NCBI RefSeq assembly: GCF_019929225.1
Contig: NZ_JAHZPA010000001.1
Coordinates: 846,240 to 910,239, forward strand
Origin: Streptococcus sanguinis
Lineage (GTDB): Bacteria; Bacillota; Bacilli; Lactobacillales; Streptococcaceae
DNA length: 64,000 bases
Direction of reading: 5' to 3'
Of this stretch, positions 44,783 to 53,045 are shown one piece after another; position 1 is the first letter of the stretch, and each line of letters opens with the position of its first letter. The notes below the pieces were generated by a model. The model saw only the letters and a list, made by a program, of their open reading frames with translations, was not told the origin of the DNA and searched no databases. Made by a program: the position numbers and the translations under genes.

Positions 44783-46541
44783 GCGTCAGCCCTCCTTCCG
44801 TCTCACCACTATCCCTGGTTGCAATATGGGCCTGCCACATAGAAGCATAAAGCGGACTGGCTGCCAGCAATTCTTCATGCCGGCCTCTAGCTTCAATCCG
44901 ACCGTCATTGACCAAGACTATCTGGTCTGCACTCATAATCGTAGACAGCCTGTGGGCAATGACTATCAAGGTCCGTCCCTCAATCAGACGAGCTAGACTG
45001 GACTGGATCCGTGCTTCATTTTCCGGATCTGTATAAGCAGTCGCTTCATCCAAGATAAGAATCGGCGCATCCTTAAGCATGGCACGGGCGATGGCAATCC
45101 GCTGGCGCTCACCACCAGATAGATGCCCGCCGCCAGATCCGACCTGCGTCTCAAAGCCGTTTTCTAAGTTCATGATAAAGTCATAACAGCCACAGCGACG
45201 GGCAATTTCGATGACCTCTTCGTCAGAAACCGCTGGATTTCCCATCCGAATATTTTCCATAATAGTCTCATCAAAGAGATAGTTGTCCTGGGTCACGTAA
45301 GCAATCTGCCGACTATAATAGTCTAGCGGAAGCTGACGAATGTCCAAGCCACCATAGGTAATCTGACCAGAACCGACATCCCAGAAAGAAGCTAGAAGCT
45401 TGGCAATTGTAGACTTACCTGAGCCTGATGGCCCAACTAAAGCATTGATGCTGCCAGCCTTAATATCTAGCGAAATGTCGTGCAGTACTTCCTCTTCATC
45501 TGTATAGCCAAAGCTGACATCCGTCATGACCAGATCCCTTCCTTTTGGAAGTTCTCTCAGCTCCTGAGGCCTTTTCAAATCAGGCTTTTCCAAAATATCA
45601 ATGACTTGGCCAAAAATAGTCCCGATTTTCCGTAAATCGTCCATATAGCTAGCCACTAAAATCAGAGGAGTCAGCAAACTGAGCGAAAGAATAATCATTA
45701 GAATGAAATTGCTGGCAGTCAAGCTTCCTTGCAGATAGAAATAACAGCCAGCCGGCAGCAGAAAGAGCAAGCCTGATGGCAGAAAAGCAGTCACAATACC
45801 CATCTCTAGATTGAACTTGCGCATCCACTCAATAAAGCAGTCTGCTCCTTCTCTAGCAGCCGTCACAAACTTATCGTATGAAAATTTTTCCTTGCCAAAG
45901 ACCTTGATGACTTCAATCCCATTGATGTATTCCACCGCTGTATCATTGAGTTTTTTGGTCTTGACCAGAGTATTTTGATAGTCTGCTTCGCTATTGATAG
46001 CCATCCGAACATAGGCCAGCACAACGATGGGAATAGTCAGGAGAGACAGCAAGGTCAGCCGCCAATCAATAACCAGCATAGCAATGAGAACAATAATCGG
46101 ACCAAAAACCCCAGCAGTAAACTCTGGAATTAGGTGAGCCAAGGTCGTTTCGGTCGCATCTACCCGCTCAACGATAATGTTTTTATAACTGCCTGATGAC
46201 TGACTAAGCACTGTACCTAGAGGCAGCCTAGCTAGCTTTTCTGTCAGGCGACGCCGCATTTCCGCTAGAATCTTAAAAGTAGCCGTATGCGACAGCATGG
46301 TGGAAATACCGTGAAATCCCCAGTAGCCAATCCAGGCCAGACCTGCCCACGCTGACTGCTGCAGGTAAAAATCCCAGTTTTTATTGCCAGCCAAGAGCTG
46401 ATTAATCATTCCACCAATAAAGAAATAAGGCAGAAATCCTGAAATCACAGAGGCAAAGGCAAAGATCAGACTGAGCACAAAATATATCTTATGAAGGGAA
46501 ACAAAGTCCCAGATCCAAGCAAGGACAGATTTTTTCTTCAT
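44775..46541 (-). CDS. ABC exporter half-transporter, subunit A
   Basis: The 588-residue protein is a second half-exporter with six TM helices then ATPase: Walker [12 protein letters not shown]-loop YVTQDNYLFDET, signature LSGGERQRIAIARAM, Walker B ILILDEATAYTDPENE, H-loop IAHR. Both ATPase sites look intact. It follows the TetR gene by 18 bases and overlaps the partner subunit. A multidrug or siderophore-linked role is possible. Confidence 0.88.
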   Translation of the reverse strand: MKKKSVLAWIWDFVSLHKIYFVLSLIFAFASVISGFLPYFFIGGMINQLLAGNKNWDFYLQQSAWAGLAWIGYWGFHGISTMLSHTATFKILAEMRRRLTEKLARLPLGTVLSQSSGSYKNIIVERVDATETTLAHLIPEFTAGVFGPIIVLIAMLVIDWRLTLLSLLTIPIVVLAYVRMAINSEADYQNTLVKTKKLNDTAVEYINGIEVIKVFGKEKFSYDKFVTAAREGADCFIEWMRKFNLEMGIVTAFLPSGLLFLLPAGCYFYLQGSLTASNFILMIILSLSLLTPLILVASYMDDLRKIGTIFGQVIDILEKPDLKRPQELRELPKGRDLVMTDVSFGYTDEEEVLHDISLDIKAGSINALVGPSGSGKSTIAKLLASFWDVGSGQITYGGLDIRQLPLDYYSRQIAYVTQDNYLFDETIMENIRMGNPAVSDEEVIEIARRCGCYDFIMNLENGFETQVGSGGGHLSGGERQRIAIARAMLKDAPILILDEATAYTDPENEARIQSSLARLIEGRTLIVIAHRLSTIMSADQIVLVNDGRIEARGRHEELLAASPLYASMWQAHIATRDSGETEGGLTHA

Positions 46542-46559
46542 AGAATTTCCTTCTTTCTA

Positions 46560-47171
46560 TCAAAAACCTAGCAAACCTCCCCAGTCAAACAAGTTCATGA
46601 TGGAATGGCAAAATTCCAGCGCCTGCTCTTGGGGCCAGTCTTGAGCCAAGGGCTCAAATACAGCTGTGTAATAAGCTGTCATGCACGATCGCAGAAACTC
46701 GTGTTTGACCAGATGATTGATCTTCCCCTCTTTGTAAGCCAGCTCCAAATAGCGATAAGTCTCGTCTGCTGCCAAATGAGGCAGACGCATCCTGAAGTCC
46801 GCTTGCGAAGAGCCCTGAGATTTAAAGAGCAAAAGCTGCATAATATCCTTATGCTCATAGAGAATCCTCATCAGGGACTGGAGATCTTCCAAGCGATGGG
46901 CCCACATGTCAGACAGGTGTCCCTCTTCTAGGAAAGCATAGTCACGTCGCTTCTGCTCTTGTCCATACTGGTCTAAGGCTATCAGAGTAGGCTCAAGCAG
47001 GGCAGCAAAGAGACTGTCCTTACTCTCATATCGCTTATAAAGAGCCCCAGTCGTCAAGCCAGCAGCGCGACAAATTCTCCGCAGTGAAGCATCCTGATAG
47101 CCATAAGCTAAGAACTCACTCCTCGCGCTTTCCAAGATTTTTTCGTTTAACTCATCTGTTTCTTTTTTCAT
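46560..47171 (-). CDS. TetR/AcrR family regulator of the ABC exporter
   Basis: The 203-residue protein has an N-terminal helix-turn-helix (ILESARSEFLAYGYQDASL; ICRAAGLTTGALYKRYESK) and a helical ligand domain. It is the first gene of the exporter operon, and a perfect palindrome lies 11 bases upstream of its start between promoter and ATG (47182-47198), so it most likely represses itself and the exporter until an effector binds. The effector is unknown. Confidence 0.88.
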   Translation of the reverse strand: MKKETDELNEKILESARSEFLAYGYQDASLRRICRAAGLTTGALYKRYESKDSLFAALLEPTLIALDQYGQEQKRRDYAFLEEGHLSDMWAHRLEDLQSLMRILYEHKDIMQLLLFKSQGSSQADFRMRLPHLAADETYRYLELAYKEGKINHLVKHEFLRSCMTAYYTAVFEPLAQDWPQEQALEFCHSIMNLFDWGGLLGF

Positions 47172-47181
47172 GCTTTCAATT

Positions 47182-47198
47182 CGATAACACCGTTATCG
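47182..47198 (-). promoter_or_regulatory. TetR operator (perfect 17-bp palindrome)
   Basis: CGATAAC GGT GTTATCG has 7-bp perfect arms. It lies just downstream of the transcription start of the consensus promoter and 11 bases before the TetR start, an ideal repressor site. Only the arms are symmetric. Confidence 0.75.
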
Positions 47199-47211
47199 CC
47201 TTTCTTCTTTT

Positions 47212-47240
47212 ATTATAAATTCTGACAATTTAACTGTCAA
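47212..47240 (-). promoter_or_regulatory. Promoter of the TetR-ABC exporter operon
   Basis: TTGACA and TATAAT are exactly 17 bases apart on the minus strand: a perfect consensus promoter. Such strength with the palindrome at the start region fits tight repression. Confidence 0.88.
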
Positions 47241-47253
47241 GAAAAAACAAAAG

Positions 47254-47279
47254 AGACCGAGAAATATTTGCATCGGTCT
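47254..47279 (-). terminator. Terminator upstream of the TetR gene (end of GNAT gene region)
   Basis: On the minus strand AGACCGA, loop, TCGGTCT is followed by CTTTTGTTTTTT. It terminates the transcript that ends with the GNAT gene at 47345. Confidence 0.75.
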
Positions 47280-47344
47280 AGTTCTATTCCTTTTCTTCTT
47301 GTAAACATAATGAAAGGAGCTTGCGAACAAGTTCCTCTAGAATT

Positions 47345-47761
47345 TTACTTTTTATTAGGTGCATAAATCATACCAGTACAGTCGAAATCTTCCTGTCGGC
47401 GAAAGCCGAGCTCTCGATAAAAAGCTAGATTTTTATCTGACTGCTCCGTTGCCAGCTGGATTTGGTAAACATCCTTAAATCTTTCCAGCGTCTCCTGAAG
47501 AAGGCTTCGGCCAATCCCCTGACGCTGGTAGTGTGGATACACCAATAAATCCTGAATGAAGACAATGGTAAGCCCATCCCCGACCGCTCGGATCAAACCA
47601 ACCAACTTGTCTTCGTCATAGGCCGCCATCACAAACAAGGACTGATGGAATGCCTGCTCTAACTGCTGAGGACGATTGGTGTAATTGATCCAACTAACCG
47701 AATCATAGAGGTCTAGCACTGCCGCAAAATCTAGCTGCGGATTTGTTTTATAATGAATCAT
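47345..47761 (-). CDS. GNAT family N-acetyltransferase
   Basis: The 138-residue protein has the acetyltransferase core: VGLIRAVGDG, DLLVYPHYQRQGIGRSLLQ near residue 75 (acetyl-CoA motif) and YRELGFRRQEDFD. The substrate is unknown. It lies 50 bases after the ABC ATPase gene and probably belongs to the same transcript. Confidence 0.88.
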   Translation of the reverse strand: MIHYKTNPQLDFAAVLDLYDSVSWINYTNRPQQLEQAFHQSLFVMAAYDEDKLVGLIRAVGDGLTIVFIQDLLVYPHYQRQGIGRSLLQETLERFKDVYQIQLATEQSDKNLAFYRELGFRRQEDFDCTGMIYAPNKK

Positions 47762-47811
47762 AGTCCTCTCCTTGTTTTTTCTCTGTTTGATTTCCGAAAC
47801 CTTCTAAAACT

Positions 47812-48477
47812 TTATCGAACTTGAGTCAGCACTCCGTCTTGCATCTCATAGACCTTGTCAACCTCGTCCAGCAAGCGGGTATCATGAGTAATCATGACCA
47901 CACTCTTATGAAATTTCTGGGTCACTTCTTTCAGCAGATGGACAACGCGCTTGGCCCGCTCTGTATCCAGACTAGCTGTCGGCTCATCAGCCAAGATAAT
48001 ATCTGGGCTATTGTAAAGTGCTCTAGCGATAGCAGCTCGCTGCCGTTCTCCGCCGGACAATTCTTTCGGATACTGCTTGAGTGTTCCTTGTAGATCCAGC
48101 AACTCAATCAGACTGTCTAGATCCGTCCTTTCCTTTTTAGATAAGCGGTCAATCAGCTGGAACTGGTCTTCGATTTTCAGAAAGGGAATGAGATTGGAGG
48201 CTTGCAAAATGAAGCCGAAATCATTGAAACGCAGGGCTGCCCGTTCCTTTTCCTTGAGCTGGGAAGTATCTTTCCCATGCAAGAGAATCTGCCCTTTTGA
48301 GGGTGTTTGTAAATGCCCCAGCAAGGTCAGAAGGGTTGTTTTACCCGAGCCTGACGGCCCAATAATAGCTACAAACTGCCCCGCTTCCAGTTGGAAATCA
48401 GTTGGTTTCAGGGCTTGAACCAGCGTATGTCCCTGGCCGTATTCTTTTGTAACCCCTTTTAGTTCTATGATTGACAT
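47812..48477 (-). CDS. ABC transporter ATP-binding protein (MacB/LolD-like)
   Basis: The 221-residue ATPase has Walker [12 protein letters not shown] near residue 39, signature LSGGERQRAAIARAL near 140, Walker B IILADEPTASLD and H-loop MITHD. This subgroup pairs with FtsX-like permeases for efflux or lipoprotein export. It is adjacent to the permease gene, whose last base touches its start. Confidence 0.9.
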   Translation of the reverse strand: MSIIELKGVTKEYGQGHTLVQALKPTDFQLEAGQFVAIIGPSGSGKTTLLTLLGHLQTPSKGQILLHGKDTSQLKEKERAALRFNDFGFILQASNLIPFLKIEDQFQLIDRLSKKERTDLDSLIELLDLQGTLKQYPKELSGGERQRAAIARALYNSPDIILADEPTASLDTERAKRVVHLLKEVTQKFHKSVVMITHDTRLLDEVDKVYEMQDGVLTQVR

Positions 48478-49539
48478 TTACTCACCTCCGATCGCTGTGA
48501 TAGGGTCAATTTTCAGAACCCGGTGAATGGACAAAAGTCCGCCAGCCAGTGACATGAAAACAATCAGGACAATCAATCCAGCATAAGCTCGCCAGTCACT
48601 GTAAAAAGGCATAGAAGCCGGCAAGACTAGCTGGGTTCCCAAAAGAGCCAAGACTGCCAAGCTGATTCCCAGAGTGGACAGGATGAAAATCTGCCAAAAA
48701 ATAGAAGCAATAATCTTCCCACTGGCAATTCCTTGGGCGCGCATAATACCATAAAGATGTGTCTTTTGGATGGTAATGATGTACATAAAAATTCCCAATA
48801 CCAAAAATGTAATCAGAACCATGGCCCCAATCATAAAGGAAAAAGTCAGTACCTGAGGCTGATAGCCAGGGATATTTTCTATAAAATCACTCATAGAGAG
48901 CTGACTAAGTCCTGCTTCTTCAATCTTCTGACCATCCTTGACCACAAGTGCGCTGATATTCTTAACCTGACTAGAGCCGTACTTTAATTCCCTGAAATCA
49001 TCTAGAGCCATAAAAATTACAGGTTGCGTAAAGAAGCTATTATCCTCTGTGAAACCAACAACCTGATAGAGGCGCTCACTGCCATTGAGCTGGAGTTGGT
49101 CGCCTAGTTTCACACCTTTTTGCTGGAGACGCTTATCCGCAATAACTTCATAAGCAGTCTCAGCAGGACGTCCCTCAATAATGTCAGGCGCCAGAAAACT
49201 ATCCCAAGAGAGACCAAAAACCTGAGCATTGAGTTTATCAGTCCCATCTTCATAATTGGCCACTGCTGACGTTTGTCCCAAAGCAGCGATTGAGTCCCCT
49301 TGAAGCAGGCGGCTATATTCCTCTTCCTTGAGAGTCGAAGCTATTAGATTCTTATTGGCGTACTCCGACAAAACGATCGACTCAGCCTGCCATTGGTCCA
49401 AAGCCAAGCGATTGAGCCTAGCCAAACCGACGGAAAGACTAGATAAAAAGAAAACCATATAGGTAATGAGAAAGACCACAGCAACCACTAAACGATAACG
49501 CCCGCGACTGTAGACAATCTCTTTAAAAGCTAAAAACAA
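48478..49539 (-). CDS. FtsX-like permease (TTG start)
   Basis: The 353-residue protein has one TM helix at residues 18-38, a large external domain, and three TM helices near the C-terminus with GIMRAQGIASGKIIASIFWQ, the FtsX loop. It starts at TTG with AAGGAGGACAGC just before; the promoter TGGTATAAT lies upstream (49569-49577). It forms a MacB-like efflux complex with the next gene. Confidence 0.88.
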   Translation of the reverse strand: MFLAFKEIVYSRGRYRLVVAVVFLITYMVFFLSSLSVGLARLNRLALDQWQAESIVLSEYANKNLIASTLKEEEYSRLLQGDSIAALGQTSAVANYEDGTDKLNAQVFGLSWDSFLAPDIIEGRPAETAYEVIADKRLQQKGVKLGDQLQLNGSERLYQVVGFTEDNSFFTQPVIFMALDDFRELKYGSSQVKNISALVVKDGQKIEEAGLSQLSMSDFIENIPGYQPQVLTFSFMIGAMVLITFLVLGIFMYIITIQKTHLYGIMRAQGIASGKIIASIFWQIFILSTLGISLAVLALLGTQLVLPASMPFYSDWRAYAGLIVLIVFMSLAGGLLSIHRVLKIDPITAIGGE

Positions 49540-49568
49540 AGCTGTCCTCCTTTGAGATATTCCAGACT

Positions 49569-49577
49569 ATTATACCA
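49569..49577 (-). promoter_or_regulatory. Extended -10 promoter of the FtsX/ABC pair
   Basis: TGGTATAAT on the minus strand is a consensus extended -10, about 30 bases before the permease start. Confidence 0.6.
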
Positions 49578-49606
49578 TAAAGAAGCAAGCTGGAAAAACT
49601 ATCCTG

Positions 49607-50215
49607 TCAATCCCCCTCCATATGCTCTCTGACAAAGCCCGCCAGACCGACAGAGGTCACCCTAGCATGAAAATCACTCATTTGCTGAGCCTTATAGCGA
49701 GGATGAGCCAGCCAGTAAGTCAGGGTTCCCATAAAGGACGCGGCTTGATGATTCAGGAGCAAATCCACCTCAACCTCCTCTAAATGTGGATCAGCCAAGG
49801 AAATACTCTGCGAGAAAATCTCCATCAGAGCTTCCTGCAAGCGCCTCGAACTAGTTGGACTGCCATTTGGACCCAAAAGAATGGCCAACTCTTCCAAGTA
49901 AGGCTCAAAAAAATAAAAAAGATTTTGTTTCTCATGGATATAGTCTTCCACTTTAAAATCCTTTTCTAACTTGAACAAGCAGGCAGATTCTAGAGCCTCT
50001 TGATAATAGGACTTCAAATCATCTAGCAAGCGATCTTCTATCTTCTCCAGCAAATCATATTTATCCAGATAATGCCGATAAATGGTACTGCGATTCACCT
50101 CTGCCAAATCAATCAATTGGCGAATACTGATAGTCTCAAAAGTCTGCTCTTTCATCAGCTGCAGCAAGCTATCCTCTATCTGCTTTTCTGTCTTTCTTCT
50201 TTTTTTCTCATACAT
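49607..50215 (-). CDS. TetR/AcrR family regulator
   Basis: The 202-residue protein has an N-terminal helix-turn-helix (QIEDSLLQLMKEQTFETISI; IDLAEVNRSTIYRHYLDK) and a helical effector domain with the TetR_C pattern. The start MYEKKRRKTEKQIED at 50215 follows GAGGTGA. It lies upstream of the FtsX/ABC pair and is divergent from the plus-strand gene at 50325, so it may control either. Confidence 0.85.
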   Translation of the reverse strand: MYEKKRRKTEKQIEDSLLQLMKEQTFETISIRQLIDLAEVNRSTIYRHYLDKYDLLEKIEDRLLDDLKSYYQEALESACLFKLEKDFKVEDYIHEKQNLFYFFEPYLEELAILLGPNGSPTSSRRLQEALMEIFSQSISLADPHLEEVEVDLLLNHQAASFMGTLTYWLAHPRYKAQQMSDFHARVTSVGLAGFVREHMEGD

Positions 50216-50324
50216 GTCATTCACCTCAAAATGCAACAGTCTCTCTAAAATTGATGCTTGTATGCCATCCAGCTTCCACTATATAATAAATATAAGCAGA
50301 AGACAAGAACAAGAGGATTAAAAA

Positions 50325-51050
50325 ATGAAGATTATGATCAATCAAAAGGAAGTCAGTCAAGAAAGAATTGAGCAATGGCGGAAGAAGAGAATCCATAAAG
50401 CAGCTAAGATACTTAATCTACAGCTACCTAATACTGACAACACGGAGATTTTAGACCAAGCCCTACTGGAAGCAAAAATGAAGCTGACATACGAAGAGCT
50501 AATCCAGCAAATCGGAACCAAACTCAAATGGAGTCAATTTTTGATGAAATGGGCGGCCAAATGGTCCAAGAAACCACGAAAAAGAGCTATCATCACGATT
50601 TTTGCAAGTGGACTGACTGCTGCTTCTTTCAGTAAAATGCTAGAAAAGTTGATGTTAGAAAAGACAAATGTTCATAAACGAGTCAATCTTGGTGCCTGTC
50701 CAGACCATTATGCCTTGCAGCCGCACGACAGCAAACTGGAAGTCATTGAAACTGCAGGAAACAGCCCGCTGCCGACACAGTTTTTTCTTAAACTTGGTGG
50801 TGAAGCTGAGATAGAGGAGCCTCGTGATGCGTCTTATACCTTCCAAACTGTCGGTGCCGCCAGTCTAGCGAATGGTTGCAATATCGGTGGTATTCGCCAT
50901 CAGTTTCGCGACACAGAAAAAGGCCTAGAAGCCCGATTCTGTGTTGAATTCCCCAGCCTTTGTCCAGACAGCCTTATCAAAGAACACCAGCTCCACCTGG
51001 CTGCCGAATGGTCAAAGTGGATAACTTGGTGCAAAGAGCATAAAGAATGA
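50325..51050 (+). CDS. Hypothetical protein divergent from a TetR gene
   Basis: The 241-residue protein has a basic helical N-terminus (residues 1-95), one hydrophobic stretch (AIITIFASGLTAASFSKM, about 88-105), and a C-terminal half with several His and Cys residues and an AEWSKWITWCKEHKE end. I do not recognise a family. AGAGG lies before the ATG, and TATAAT at 50282-50287 could be its -10. The divergent layout suggests TetR control. Confidence 0.6.
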   Translation: MKIMINQKEVSQERIEQWRKKRIHKAAKILNLQLPNTDNTEILDQALLEAKMKLTYEELIQQIGTKLKWSQFLMKWAAKWSKKPRKRAIITIFASGLTAASFSKMLEKLMLEKTNVHKRVNLGACPDHYALQPHDSKLEVIETAGNSPLPTQFFLKLGGEAEIEEPRDASYTFQTVGAASLANGCNIGGIRHQFRDTEKGLEARFCVEFPSLCPDSLIKEHQLHLAAEWSKWITWCKEHKE

Positions 51051-51085
51051 ATTTCCTTTCATGAAAAGAACTACCAAGCCATGCA

Positions 51086-51131
51086 AAAACAGCCTACTGC
51101 CATCTTAAAGAGACCGCAGCAAGGCTGTTTT
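51086..51131. terminator. Bidirectional terminator
   Basis: AAAACAGCC and GGCTGTTTT (51086-51094 and 51123-51131) with an inner CTGC/GCAG pair flank a long loop; TTTTCTTCTTT follows on the plus strand and TTTTTGC on the minus strand. It serves the hypothetical gene and the convergent dehydrogenase. Confidence 0.65.
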
Positions 51132-51140
51132 CTTCTTTAC

Positions 51141-52178
51141 CTAATCAAAGACAATCATGGACTTAATGGTCTTGCGTTCATCCATATCCTTATAAGCTTG
51201 ATCGATCTCATCCAGTCTGTACTCACTAGTAAAGACCTTGCCCGGATTAATATCACCATCAAGAACTGCCTTGAGCAAGATTTGCTTGTCGTAAGTTGTG
51301 ACAGAGGCCGCACCGCCTGCCACTGTAATATTTTGAGCAAAGGTAGAACCGAGCGCTCGGTTATTATAGTGAGGCACACCGACAAAGCCTAAGCGACCAC
51401 CGTTGTGAAGGACTCCCAGAGCTTGATCAACAGCAGCTTCTGTTCCGACACATTCCAGAGCTGCATCTGCCCCGCCACCTAGAATCTCACGAACCTTGGC
51501 AATTCCCTCTTCGCCACGTTCTGCAACAACAGCTGTCGCACCTGACTCTAAGGCCATTTTTTGTCGATCTTCGTGACGACTCATGAGAACGATTTGGGAA
51601 GCACCACGCATTTTAGCAGCAATAACAGCGCATTGTCCAACAGCTCCGTCACCAATCACGACCACCTTATCACCAGGCTTGACGTCTGCCACACGCGCGG
51701 CATGGTAACCTGTCGGCATGACATCTGCCAGTGTCAAGAGTGATTTGAGCATACCTTCTGTATAATCAGAGGGCTGGCCCGGAATTTTGATTAGAGCCCA
51801 GTTAGCAAATTCGAAGCGCATATATTCTGCCTGCACCCCATTTGACCAGTTATTCCCAATATGAGAATCACAGGTGCCATCAAATCCTGCTCGGCAGGCA
51901 TCACATTGCCCGCATCCATGAGTGAAAGGTGCGATAACGAAGTCACCAGGTTTAACAGTCGTTACTGCATCTCCGATTTCTTCGACAATTCCAATGGCTT
52001 CGTGCCCGCTATTTTGATGGCCTGCTTCAATATCTGGACTGCGGTAGCGCCATAGGTCAGAGCCACAGACACAGGTCCGAACAATCCGAATAATGGCATC
52101 ATCTGCCTCAATGATTTGCGGACGCTCAATGTCAGCGAGCCCAACTTGGCCTGCTTTTGTATAAACTGCTGATTTCAT
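51141..52178 (-). CDS. Zinc-dependent alcohol dehydrogenase family protein
   Basis: The 345-residue protein has the zinc MDR layout: catalytic Cys and His in CVCGSDLWRYR and GHQNSGHEAIGIV, structural-zinc Cys cluster GCGQCDACRAGFDGTC near residue 92, and the NAD motif VVIGDGAVGQCAVIAAK near 170. It oxidises or reduces an alcohol or aldehyde; the substrate is unknown. The start at 52178 follows AAAGGAGAAG. Confidence 0.88.
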   Translation of the reverse strand: MKSAVYTKAGQVGLADIERPQIIEADDAIIRIVRTCVCGSDLWRYRSPDIEAGHQNSGHEAIGIVEEIGDAVTTVKPGDFVIAPFTHGCGQCDACRAGFDGTCDSHIGNNWSNGVQAEYMRFEFANWALIKIPGQPSDYTEGMLKSLLTLADVMPTGYHAARVADVKPGDKVVVIGDGAVGQCAVIAAKMRGASQIVLMSRHEDRQKMALESGATAVVAERGEEGIAKVREILGGGADAALECVGTEAAVDQALGVLHNGGRLGFVGVPHYNNRALGSTFAQNITVAGGAASVTTYDKQILLKAVLDGDINPGKVFTSEYRLDEIDQAYKDMDERKTIKSMIVFD

Positions 52179-52279
52179 CGTTTCTTCTCCTTTGATATCT
52201 TTATAGTAACTATTATACAACTTAGGGAACCCCATAAGTCAAATTTTTGACATCATTTAAGATAAAAATCTTATAAAAA

Positions 52280-52305
52280 AGGAAACTCCTTTCTCAGAGT
52301 TTCCT
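52280..52305 (-). terminator. Terminator of the lipoprotein gene
   Basis: On the minus strand AGGAAACTC, loop of 8, GAGTTTCCT is followed by TTTTTATAAG. It lies about 50 bases after the lipoprotein stop. Confidence 0.85.
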
Positions 52306-52358
52306 AGTTTGATTTCCTTACTGCTCTTCCTGTTGTCCTGAGCAGAATGAGAAGCGCT

Positions 52359-52829
52359 TTACTGCTTAGTAAAGGTCATAGTGTCTGGATCATCATCCAA
52401 TTCGTCCACAATCAGCTGATTGCCATTTTGGCGATAGCTTTTAGCATCATCACCAACTATCAGTCTTTGGTTAGAGGCATCTACTTGTACTTGCTTGATT
52501 TCCTTACTGCCATCGACCTCGGTCTCAGTCCAAGTACCAGTCGTACTATTGATTTCTAGGACATGCTGGTCACCATCATGGTCGGTTGCTTGGTAGCGCC
52601 CATCTAGATTTGTAGCCTGCCCTGTATTTGATGATGACGAAGGTTGATTAGAGGAAGATGCAGCTGATGACTGCGAAGTCTGATTTTGCGCAGATTGTGA
52701 TGTTTGGCCTTGTGTATTTTGTGATGAACTAGTATTCCCTCCTTGGTTGGTATTGCCTGAGCAGGCAGCTAATAGGACTGCTGCTGTCAGAGATAGAATT
52801 CCGATAAAGGCTTTTTTTGTAATAGTCAT
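52359..52829 (-). CDS. Putative surface lipoprotein with Ser/Gln-rich linker
   Basis: The 156-residue protein has a lipoprotein signal with lipobox LLAACSG (Cys23), a Ser/Gln/Asn linker up to about residue 68, and a compact C-terminal domain starting NLDGRYQATDHDGDQHVL that looks like a small beta barrel (lipocalin-like). Similar small lipoproteins occur in streptococci; the function is unknown. Confidence 0.75.
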   Translation of the reverse strand: MTITKKAFIGILSLTAAVLLAACSGNTNQGGNTSSSQNTQGQTSQSAQNQTSQSSAASSSNQPSSSSNTGQATNLDGRYQATDHDGDQHVLEINSTTGTWTETEVDGSKEIKQVQVDASNQRLIVGDDAKSYRQNGNQLIVDELDDDPDTMTFTKQ

Positions 52830-52945
52830 ATCGCTTTCTCCTTTTTCTACATTTGTAGTTTATACTTATATTCTACACTTGTCTGTTTCATTTGTCAAGA
52901 AAAAGCAGTTTTTATTAAAAGGAAAATACACCTTAAACGCTAGCA

Positions 52946-52960
52946 ATAGTTTTCGGCTAT
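52946..52960 (+). promoter_or_regulatory. MET-box-like site upstream of the methionine synthase-like gene
   Basis: ATAGTTTTCGGCTAT matches 11 of 15 bases of the MtaR/CmbR-type MET box ATAGTTTGAAACTAT, and its ATAG-N7-CTAT ends are symmetric. A TATAAT lies 10 bases downstream (52971-52976) without an obvious -35, as expected at an activator-dependent promoter. Confidence 0.5.
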
Positions 52961-53045
52961 ACTCTACCAGTATAATTAACTATTTTATTTGCCGAGGAAT
53001 TTTCGATACAATAGACCATAATCCCTAATGAAAGTGTGAAATCTT

